Assembly (NCBI RefSeq): GCF_938040115.1 | Contig: NZ_CALHXD010000313.1 | Coordinates: 1 to 6,630, forward strand | DNA from: an uncultured Campylobacter sp. | Lineage (GTDB): Bacteria; Campylobacterota; Campylobacteria; Campylobacterales; Campylobacteraceae | Length of the DNA stretch: 6,630 nucleotides | Direction: 5' to 3' | Part shown: one piece after another, positions 1 through 4,793 of the stretch | Position numbering within the stretch: the stretch's first letter is position 1 | Layout: each line of letters opens with the position of its first letter | The notes under the pieces: model-generated | Databases searched by the model: none | Told to the model about the DNA's origin: nothing | Seen by the model: the letters and a program-made list of their open reading frames with translations, nothing else | Position numbers and translations under genes: made by a program

Positions 1-295
1 TGACGATGAGCGTGACGGCGTTTATCGTCGCGGCTAAAATTTCGATCCGCCTGTATCCGAAGGTCTTTTGCAGGTTGCCTTTGCGTTCGCCGAATTTAAA
101 CGCAAACAGCGAAAGCCCGAGCGCAGCTGCGTCTGAGAGCATGTGTCCGGCGTCTGAGAGCAGGGCGAGCGAGTTCGTCGCCAAGCCGCCCGCGACCTCG
201 ATCAGCATAAAAGCGGAGATTATAAGGAAAGAATTTCTCAAAACGACTTTGTTTGACGTGTGCGAATGCGCGCAGTGGGCGTGATTTTCATGCAT
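1..295 (-). CDS. Cation diffusion facilitator (CDF) family heavy-metal exporter, N-terminal part
   Basis: Minus-strand gene cut by the left edge; 98 residues are visible. Read from the ATG at 295 it gives an N-terminus rich in metal ligands (His at 2, 5, 7, 10, 12 and Cys8), then a first membrane segment around residues 20-40 (NSFLIISAFMLIEVAGG). The CDF hallmark SLALLSDAGHMLSD follows at about 42-55. His51 and Asp55 fit the transmembrane His/Asp pair that binds zinc in CzcD/ZitB-type members, and FGYRRIEILAATINA at 79-93 is the conserved start of the third membrane segment. Family members export Zn2+, Co2+ or Cd2+ from the cytoplasm in exchange for protons and usually have about 300 residues, so two thirds is missing. 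The start is set by a GAGG box five bases upstream; an overlapping second ATG at 291 is out of frame. The exact metal cannot be told from this part. Family assignment is firm. Confidence 0.93.
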   Translation of the reverse strand, partial: MHENHAHCAHSHTSNKVVLRNSFLIISAFMLIEVAGGLATNSLALLSDAGHMLSDAAALGLSLFAFKFGERKGNLQKTFGYRRIEILAATINAVTLIV

Positions 296-327
296 TTTGA
301 CCTCGTTTTTCGGTAAATTTGAGGTAC

Positions 328-333
328 ATTATA
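328..333 (-). promoter_or_regulatory. -10 box (TATAAT) for the metal exporter gene
   Basis: On the minus strand the spacer between the 44-codon gene and the exporter gene reads GGGGTATAATGTACC, a perfect -10 box about 33 bases before the exporter ATG. No good -35 box lies 17 bases upstream, which is normal for Campylobacter vegetative promoters. It would let the exporter be transcribed on its own as well as from the upstream promoter. Inferred from sequence only. Confidence 0.55.
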
Positions 334-347
334 CCCCAAAAAATCAC

Positions 348-482
348 TTAAATTTTAGCCAAATCTCCCTCTAACTCAACGTTTACGCGCTTGCCTATGT
401 CTTTTAGCTTGCTAAACTCTTCCACTAGCCTCGGTACGTCATCAAGCGCGATTGCAAACGCCTTAAACGCGCTATTTTGCAT
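348..482 (-). CDS. Small hypothetical protein, 44 residues
   Basis: A short minus-strand gene that I do not recognise, running from the ATG at 482 to the TAA at 348. It is supported by an AAGGA ribosome binding site five bases before the ATG and by a well-formed promoter (TTGACG, 17 bases, TAAAAT) placed to start transcription about 20 bases upstream. Its codon choice matches its neighbours. The protein starts MQNSAFKAFAIALDDVPRLV and continues as a charged, probably helical stretch (EEFSKLKDIGKRV) ending in NVELEGDLAKI. It has no Cys or His, so it is not an obvious metal binder, and it has no signal peptide or membrane segment, so it is probably cytoplasmic. It ends 52 bases before the metal exporter gene on the same strand, so the two may be co-transcribed. 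It could be a decayed remnant of a longer gene, but the intact start signals argue for a real small protein. Confidence 0.6.
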   Translation of the reverse strand: MQNSAFKAFAIALDDVPRLVEEFSKLKDIGKRVNVELEGDLAKI

Positions 483-509
483 AAAAATCCTTCGGTTAAA
501 ATCGCGCGG

Positions 510-538
510 ATTTTAGCTGATTTTAAAATTCGCGTCAA
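510..538 (-). promoter_or_regulatory. Promoter for the 44-residue protein gene (and probably the metal exporter)
   Basis: On the minus strand a -35 box TTGACG (533-538) is separated by exactly 17 bases from a -10 box TAAAAT (510-515). Transcription would begin near 503, about 20 bases before the ATG at 482. It lies back to back with the plus-strand cupin promoter; the two -35 boxes are 27 bases apart. Confidence 0.65.
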
Positions 539-557
539 ATTTTTTGAAAATTTTTGC

Positions 558-628
558 TGTAACTCTTTACATTACAACAAAATTTGACTATACTTCGCTC
601 GTCAGTTGTAAGTTATAACATTATAACA
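558..628. repeat. Cluster of short inverted and direct repeats in the divergent promoter region (candidate operator)
   Basis: TGTAA (558-562) and TTACA (567-571) form an inverted repeat with a 4-base spacer, the second half being inside the -35 box of the cupin promoter. TTACAAC (572-578) and GTTGTAA (605-611) form a perfect 7-base inverted repeat on either side of the -10 box. TTATAACA is then repeated twice in tandem (613-620, 621-628), and GTTATAAC (612-619) is its own reverse complement. Such crowding on a promoter is typical of repressor sites, but which regulator binds is unknown; the Rrf2-type regulator at 1872 is one local candidate. Part of the similarity may reflect AT-rich composition. 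Confidence 0.45.
566..594 (+). promoter_or_regulatory. Promoter for the cupin gene
   Basis: A -35 box TTTACA (566-571) and a -10 box TATACT (589-594) are separated by 17 bases. The start of transcription would be near 601, giving an untranslated leader of about 48 bases that contains the tandem TTATAACA repeat and ends in the AAGGAG ribosome binding site (637-642). Confidence 0.6.
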
Positions 629-648
629 AAAAATCTAAGGAGAAAAAG

Positions 649-1023
649 ATGTCAAACTACAAGATCGTTTCAACGAAAAGCGAACCGAGAGTCGAGCTAA
701 AAGACGCTCTAAATTTAAGCGGCTGCGAGCTTTCTATCAATGAGCTTCCCGCAAACGCGAGCGTGCCGTTCGTGCATTCGCACAAGCAAAACGAGGAGCT
801 TTACTTGGTGCTAAAAGGCGGCGGCACGCTTTTTATCGACGGTGAGGAGACGGCGGTCAGCGAGGGCGACGCGATCCGCATCGATCCGGCGGGCAAGAGA
901 TGCTTTAAGGCGGGCGCGCAGGGGATGAAGTTTATCTGTATCCAGACCAAACGCGGCAGCCTGGAGCAATACACGATGGATGATGGCGTGATAAACGAGG
1001 ACGTAAAGCCAAACTGGCTGTAA
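649..1023 (+). CDS. Small single-domain cupin protein
   Basis: A 124-residue, probably cytoplasmic protein with one cupin beta-barrel. Cupin motif 1 is at about 39-57: VPFVHSHKQNEELYLVLKG supplies His43, His45 and Glu49 or Glu50 as metal ligands. Motif 2 is EGDAIRIDPAGKRCF at 72-86; it fits the PxGxxH pattern except that Cys85 stands where the fourth ligand His normally sits. The start is fixed by AAGGAG seven bases before the ATG, preceded by a well-placed promoter. Cupins of this size are metal-binding proteins with very varied roles (isomerases, dioxygenases, sensors), so no reaction can be assigned. It lies upstream of a broken NAD(P)-binding oxidoreductase gene on the same strand with no clear terminator between them. 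The shared transcription suggests a redox or small-molecule stress role, which is inference. The fold is firm, the function open. Confidence 0.88.
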   Translation: MSNYKIVSTKSEPRVELKDALNLSGCELSINELPANASVPFVHSHKQNEELYLVLKGGGTLFIDGEETAVSEGDAIRIDPAGKRCFKAGAQGMKFICIQTKRGSLEQYTMDDGVINEDVKPNWL

Positions 1024-1154
1024 AATACGCGAGGCGCGCGACAAAATGCGGGCGTAAATTTTAAACTACGCGGCGCGGCAGACGGCGCCAAATGTGCGAG
1101 CGCATTAACCGCGGCGGCTGTGCGATCAAACAAATCAAATTTAAAGGAGAAACA
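1024..1154. other. GC-rich spacer between the cupin and oxidoreductase genes
   Basis: This 131-base gap is much richer in CG and GCG words than the other spacers, which are AT-rich. It holds small possible hairpins (GGCGC at 1072-1076 with GCGCC at 1085-1089; TGCG at 1095-1098 with CGCA at 1101-1104) but no T tract, so no intrinsic terminator is supported. I see no convincing promoter or reading frame. Its last bases, AAATTTAAAGGAG, are the ribosome binding region of the next gene. Confidence 0.4.
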
Positions 1155-1791
1155 ATGAAAGTGGCAATCATTGGAGCAAACGGAAAAAACAGGTTCAAAT
1201 TTGGTGCAAGAAGCCCTAAAATAAGGGAATGACGTAACGGCTATCGTGCGAAACAAAGAGTATAAAAATGGCGACGTCAAAGTAATTTATAAAGATATTT
1301 TTGAGTTAACAAAGGCCGATCTAGCTGGCTTTGACGCCGTTATCAGCGCATTTGCGGCATGGAGCGACGAGACCTTCCCGCTTCATAAAAAGGTAGCAAA
1401 ACACCTAGCAGACGCACTTAGCGGTACGAAAACAAGGCTACTTGTCATCGGCGGCGCGGGTACGCTATACGTGGACGATAAGCAGACGATGGTTATGGAT
1501 ACGCCAAGCTTTCCTGCCGGGTACATGGGCGTCGCAAAGGCTACGGCGGAGTCGTTTTTCGAGCTAAAAGGTAGAACGGGCGTGCTATGGACATACGTCT
1601 CGCCTGCCGGAGACTACGACGCAAATGGCGCTCGCACGGGCAAATACGTTCTTGGCAACGATCACGTCATACTAAACTCGCAAAACGAGAGCTATATCAG
1701 CTACGCCGATCTTGCGATCGCGATCATTGACGAGCTAAAAAATAGAAATTTCGTGCAAAAGCGCTTTACCGCAGTCGGCGAGAGGGCGTGA
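1155..1791 (+). pseudogene. Broken NAD(P)-binding oxidoreductase (COG2910/YwnB-like), frameshift plus in-frame stop
   Basis: A strong AAAGGAG site precedes the ATG at 1155, which begins MKVAIIGANGK, the start of a Rossmann NAD(P)-binding fold. The frame is then lost at a run of six A (1184-1189) and would stop after 25 codons at 1230. Removing one A restores TGSNLVQEALK, but that frame meets TAA at 1222-1224 before continuing as GNDVTAIVRNKEYKNGD and on to the TGA at 1789-1791. The joined protein would be about 211 residues, the usual size for this family of short-chain dehydrogenase-like proteins. Later family features are intact (VIGGAGTLYVDD, the MGVAKATAESF helix, WTYVSPAGDY, NESYISYADLAIAIIDEL). 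The gene therefore carries two independent lesions close together; a product started later would lack the dinucleotide-binding GxxGxxG loop. Sequencing error could explain the A run, less easily both. Related genes often neighbour Rrf2-type regulators, as here. Confidence 0.85.
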
Positions 1792-1825
1792 GTTTAAAAT
1801 TTTGCGTAATTTAGCTAAAATAACG

Positions 1826-1850
1826 CCGCACGAAACTAACGTGCGGTTTT
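1826..1850 (+). terminator. Intrinsic (rho-independent) terminator
   Basis: CCGCACG (1826-1832) pairs perfectly with CGTGCGG (1840-1846) around the 7-base loop AAACTAA and is followed by TTTT and further AT-rich sequence. It begins 34 bases after the oxidoreductase stop and lies just before the Rrf2-type regulator gene, so it probably ends the cupin-oxidoreductase transcript. An A-rich stretch lies upstream, so some activity on the opposite strand is possible but less likely. Confidence 0.8.
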
Positions 1851-1871
1851 AAATTTAAACCAAGGCCGGTT

Positions 1872-2294
1872 ATGCAAATAGGACAAAAATTTTCCATCGC
1901 TATACATATATTGCTTAGCTGCGAGTTTTTTAAAGACGAGAAAAACACGAGCGAGTTTTTGGCCGGCACGATCGGCACGAACCCCGTCATCGTGCGAAAT
2001 ATAATCAGGCTTTTAAAATCGGCAAATTTAATAAACGTAAGCGCAGGCACGGGCGGTGCGAGCCTGGCTAAGAAGCCTGATCAAATCACGCTTTTTGATA
2101 TATTTTCGGCGGTAAACGAGGGCGAAAACGACATCTTTAAAATCCACAAAAACTCGCCGCCGCCTTGTCCGCTAGGAGGCAGGATCGAGGCGCTTTTGAC
2201 GCCTAAATTTGGCTCCGCGCAGCAAGCGATGTTTGATAGCTTAGCGGGCGTAAATTTGCAAAATTTGCTAGACGAACTGGCGGCTAAAAACTAA
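1872..2294 (+). CDS. Rrf2-family transcriptional regulator (YwnA-like)
   Basis: A 140-residue protein with the winged helix-turn-helix fold of the Rrf2 family. The N-terminal half starts MQIGQKFSIAIHILLS; TSEFLAGTIGTNPVIVRNII at 26-45 is the helix-turn-helix region and LLKSANLINVSAGTGGASLA (47-66) leads into the wing. The C-terminal part has the conserved LFDIFSAV and a PPPCPLGGRI segment. It has only two Cys, at 17 and 99, so the three-Cys iron-sulfur cluster site of IscR is absent; Cys99 could be a single redox or electrophile sensor, as suggested for YwnA-type relatives. The ribosome binding site is AAGG (1862-1865), six bases before the ATG. It follows the broken oxidoreductase gene, separated by a terminator, and may control that cluster or itself. 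It has no recognisable promoter in the short spacer, so it may depend on read-through or on a promoter upstream of the hairpin. Confidence 0.9.
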   Translation: MQIGQKFSIAIHILLSCEFFKDEKNTSEFLAGTIGTNPVIVRNIIRLLKSANLINVSAGTGGASLAKKPDQITLFDIFSAVNEGENDIFKIHKNSPPPCPLGGRIEALLTPKFGSAQQAMFDSLAGVNLQNLLDELAAKN

Positions 2295-2320
2295 AATTTG
2301 CGCCCTTTTAAATTTTCTCG

Positions 2321-2405
2321 CTTTAAATTTAATCCGTAATTTAAAAAACAGAAGTGTTTGTAGTTTAAGAAAAATTTACTTATAATTCACGGATTAAATT
2401 TAAAG
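2321..2405. repeat. Perfect 17-bp inverted repeat flanking the symporter promoter
   Basis: CTTTAAATTTAATCCGT (2321-2337) is exactly complementary in reverse to ACGGATTAAATTTAAAG (2389-2405), with 51 bases between. The promoter boxes of the symporter gene lie between the arms, and the right arm covers the expected transcription start and the first part of the AAAGGAG ribosome binding site. In a transcript that reads through from the regulator gene, the arms could form a hairpin hiding that site; alternatively the arms may be two copies of a protein-binding site. AAATTTAAA is common in this genome, but the TAATCCGT part is not explained by that. Confidence 0.75.
2358..2386 (+). promoter_or_regulatory. 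Promoter for the dicarboxylate/amino-acid symporter gene
   Basis: A perfect -10 box TATAAT (2381-2386) is preceded after 17 bases by TTGTAG (2358-2363), a partial -35 box. Transcription would begin near 2393, leaving a leader of about 20 bases before the GTG start. The promoter is enclosed by the arms of a perfect inverted repeat. Confidence 0.7.
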
Positions 2406-2413
2406 GAGATTTC

Positions 2414-3712
2414 GTGCAACCAAACGCTAAACGCGGAATAATTCAGAAATATTTCGAGGCGAATTTGCTTCTAAAAATTTTAGCCGGACTTATTTTGGGC
2501 GCCGTTTGCGGCATCATTTTTCAAGACGCAAAGGACGCGATAGTTATCCTAAAGCCTTTTGGCGACGTGTTCATAAGACTTCTTAAGATGATCATCGTGC
2601 CTATCGTTATGGCCTCGCTCATCGTGGGCTGTAGCTCTATCTCGCCTTCCGATCTGGGTAGAGTAGGGGCAAAGGTGCTGATTTTTTACATATTGACGTC
2701 GTTTTTAGCCATCATAGTCGGGCTTGCGGTCGGGCTTATCTTGGAGCCAGGAGCCGGACTGCACATAACCGGCAGCGGTGACATAGGCGGCAAAACCGCA
2801 AATGCGCCTAGCATGTCGTCGATACTCGTAAATTTATTTCCCACTAACCCTTTTGAAGCTATTGCAAAGGGCGAAATTTTACAAATCATAACTTTTAGCT
2901 TATTTTTCGGCGTCGCGCTTTCGTTTTTAAAGGATAGCAAAGACGAGAGGCTTAGTAGGCTGGGAAATTTGATCTACGACGTATTTGACGGGATCAACCA
3001 CATCATGTTTTACGTCATAAGATGGATCATGGAGTACGCGCCGTTTGGCGTTTTCGCTCTTATATTTATCGTCTTTTCTCAGCAAGGCGTAAAGGCTTTC
3101 GGACCGCTTTTGGGCGTTACGGTTAGCGCGTATATCGGCTTTGCGGCTCAAATTTTCGTCGTTTATTTCTTGATTTGCTTGATCGTTAAAATCAATCCGT
3201 TTAAATTTCTAAAAAAAGTTAGATCGCCTATGTTGACGGCTTTTGTAACCAGAAGCTCGGGCGGAACGCTGCCTATCTCGATGAAAACGGCCGAAGAAGA
3301 TATGGGTATCCCAAAGCAAATTTACGGCTTTGCGCTTCCCGTGGGCGCCACCGTAAACATGAACGGCACGATCATATATCTTGGCATCTGCGCGATGTTT
3401 ATCGCTAACGCCGTAGGCGTGGAGCTTGACTCGGGGGCTAAAATGACCATAATACTAACGGCCGTCCTTGCCGCCGTCGGAACTGCCGGAGTGCCCGGAG
3501 CGGGTGCGATAATGCTTTTGATGGTGCTTGAATCAGTCGGTCTAAAAGTCGAGGGCGGAAGCGCGGTAGCCGCAGCGTATGCGCTAATTTTGGGTATCGA
3601 TGCGATCCTTGACATGGGGCGCACGTCGATGAACGTGACGGGAGATATGCTGGGCGCACTAGTTGTGGCCAAAAATGAAAAAAAATTAGACGAAAGTAAG
3701 TGGGCGGATTAG
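2414..3712 (+). CDS. Dicarboxylate/amino acid:cation symporter (DAACS/GltP family)
   Basis: A 432-residue inner-membrane carrier of the glutamate transporter family, which couples uptake of acidic amino acids or C4-dicarboxylates to Na+ or H+. The sequence closely follows the archaeal model GltPh. The first helices are at about 17-110 (NLLLKILAGLILG; RLLKMIIVPIVMASLI). RSSGGTLP (280-287) is hairpin 1, ALPVGATVNMNGT (307-319) the unwound TM7 motif, TAGVPGAGAIML (357-368) hairpin 2, and GIDAILDMGRTSMNVTGD (394-411) TM8. Asp400, Arg403, Thr404 and Asn407 match the acidic-substrate and sodium-site residues of GltPh; Arg403 favours an acidic substrate. One key position differs: Asn317 replaces the Asp of the usual NMDGT. 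The start is GTG, chosen because AAAGGAG lies five bases upstream (2402-2408). It has its own promoter, and hemE follows after 48 bases with no terminator between. The exact substrate is not shown by the sequence. Confidence 0.95.
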   Translation: MQPNAKRGIIQKYFEANLLLKILAGLILGAVCGIIFQDAKDAIVILKPFGDVFIRLLKMIIVPIVMASLIVGCSSISPSDLGRVGAKVLIFYILTSFLAIIVGLAVGLILEPGAGLHITGSGDIGGKTANAPSMSSILVNLFPTNPFEAIAKGEILQIITFSLFFGVALSFLKDSKDERLSRLGNLIYDVFDGINHIMFYVIRWIMEYAPFGVFALIFIVFSQQGVKAFGPLLGVTVSAYIGFAAQIFVVYFLICLIVKINPFKFLKKVRSPMLTAFVTRSSGGTLPISMKTAEEDMGIPKQIYGFALPVGATVNMNGTIIYLGICAMFIANAVGVELDSGAKMTIILTAVLAAVGTAGVPGAGAIMLLMVLESVGLKVEGGSAVAAAYALILGIDAILDMGRTSMNVTGDMLGALVVAKNEKKLDESKWAD

Positions 3713-3731
3713 AATTTAATAAATATTTAGA

Positions 3732-3737
3732 TAAAAT
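3732..3737 (+). promoter_or_regulatory. hemE: Possible -10 box (TAAAAT) before hemE
   Basis: The 48-base spacer between the symporter gene and hemE contains TTTAGATAAAATCGC, a plausible Campylobacter -10 box 23 bases before the hemE ATG, but no recognisable -35 box. With no terminator in the spacer, hemE could equally be transcribed together with the symporter gene. Weak evidence. Confidence 0.3.
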
Positions 3738-3760
3738 CGCTAAAAATTTAAAGGAAATAT

Positions 3761-4783
3761 ATGATTTTCATCGACGCTTGTTTAAAAAAACCCACGCCTT
3801 ATACGCCCGTTTGGATGATGCGACAGGCAGGTCGGTATCTACCCGAGTACATGCGAGTTCGCTCTGCGGCGGGAGATTTTTTATCGCTTTGTAAAGATTA
3901 TAAAAAAGCTAGCGAGGTCACGATCCAGCCGGTTGAAATTTTAGGCGTCGATGCGGCGATACTTTTTAGCGATATACTCGTCGTGCCCCTTGAGATGGGC
4001 ATGGATCTTAAATTCGTCCAAGGCGAGGGGCCTGTATTTAGCGATCCTATCAAGACGAAAGATGATCTAGATAGGCTGGATGTTCAAAAATCGATCAAAA
4101 ATTTAGACTACGTATACGATACGATCAAGCTAACGCGCGAAAATTTGGCGCAGGATAAAGCGCTAATCGGCTTTTGCGGAGCGCCGTGGACGATAGCTAC
4201 GTACATGATCGAGGGCGGCGGGACGAAAACTTACGCGGTTAGCAAAAAGCTTTTATATTCAAATCCCGAGTTTATGCATCAAATTTTAGCCAAGGTTACT
4301 GCTGCGCTCATAGGCTACACGAAAGAGCAGATAAAAGCCGGCGTAAATGCGGTTCAAATTTTTGATAGCTGGGCGGCTGCGCTGGAGGATGAGGCGTATT
4401 TTGAGTTCGGTTGGAAGTATATCATGGATATAGTGGATGCGCTTAAGGCTGAATTTCCGCAAATTCCGGTTATCGTTTTTCCAAAAGGCATAAGCGGATA
4501 TCTGGATAAAATTTCGGGAAATTTCGATGTTTTTGGCGTGGATTGGAGTACGCCGATCGAGCTTGCTAAAGCAAAACTAAGCCCAAAATACGTCCTTCAA
4601 GGAAATATGGAGCCTACGCGCCTTTATAGCAAGGAGGCGATCGACGCGGGTGTGGAACGAATTTTGCAGACGATGAAAAACGCGCCGCATATCTTTAATC
4701 TCGGACACGGTATTTTGCCGGACGTTCCCGTAGAAAACGCGAAATATTTTATAAAACGAGTGCAAGAAAAAAGCGCAAGATAA
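3761..4783 (+). CDS. hemE: Uroporphyrinogen decarboxylase
   Basis: A complete 340-residue cytoplasmic enzyme that removes the four acetate carboxyl groups of uroporphyrinogen III to give coproporphyrinogen III in haem synthesis. Length is normal for the family. The first signature PVWMMRQAGRYLPEY (16-30) gives Arg21 and Arg25, which bind substrate carboxylates. LFSDILV contains Asp71, equivalent to the catalytic Asp86 of the human enzyme. The second signature GFCGAPWTIATYMIEG (137-152) contains Tyr148, and FDSWAAAL has Ser203 at the human Ser219 position. His316 in NLGHGILPD matches human His339. No key residue is missing. The start follows AAGGA (3751-3755) by five bases. It sits just after a symporter gene and 10 bases before a chemoreceptor gene on the same strand. 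It is required for cytochrome production, and no dedicated regulation is visible. Confidence 0.98.
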   Translation: MIFIDACLKKPTPYTPVWMMRQAGRYLPEYMRVRSAAGDFLSLCKDYKKASEVTIQPVEILGVDAAILFSDILVVPLEMGMDLKFVQGEGPVFSDPIKTKDDLDRLDVQKSIKNLDYVYDTIKLTRENLAQDKALIGFCGAPWTIATYMIEGGGTKTYAVSKKLLYSNPEFMHQILAKVTAALIGYTKEQIKAGVNAVQIFDSWAAALEDEAYFEFGWKYIMDIVDALKAEFPQIPVIVFPKGISGYLDKISGNFDVFGVDWSTPIELAKAKLSPKYVLQGNMEPTRLYSKEAIDAGVERILQTMKNAPHIFNLGHGILPDVPVENAKYFIKRVQEKSAR

Positions 4784-4793
4784 AGGAGGAAAG

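Noticed and set aside
6..284. Open frame of 92 codons on the plus strand at the left edge
   Set aside because: It is antisense to the CDF exporter gene, whose conserved motifs show that the minus strand is coding; it has no ribosome binding site and a low-complexity Ser/Ala composition.
584..619. TTGACT (584-589) with TATAAC (614-619) as the cupin promoter
   Set aside because: The 24-base spacing is too long; TTTACA-17-TATACT at 566-594 fits far better.
1072..1104. GC-rich hairpins after the cupin gene as a terminator
   Set aside because: The stems are only 4-5 base pairs and no T tract follows.
1184..1190. A AAA AAC heptamer in the oxidoreductase gene as a programmed frameshift site
   Set aside because: In the zero frame it has the form of a -1 slippery site, but the downstream gene needs a +1 shift. 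The -1 frame soon stops, and the restored +1 frame still meets TAA at 1222-1224.
801..1280. Minus-strand frame of 159 codons across the cupin/oxidoreductase junction
   Set aside because: It overlaps the cupin gene in antisense, shows no recognisable domain, and crosses a terminator-less spacer without promoter or ribosome site.
3322..3672. Minus-strand frames opposite the symporter gene
   Set aside because: These are mirror products of a GC-rich membrane-protein coding sequence (Ala/Pro/Ser-rich), with no start signals.
3700..3894. Plus-strand frame overlapping the end of the symporter and start of hemE
   Set aside because: It overlaps the certain hemE start in another frame and has no family resemblance.
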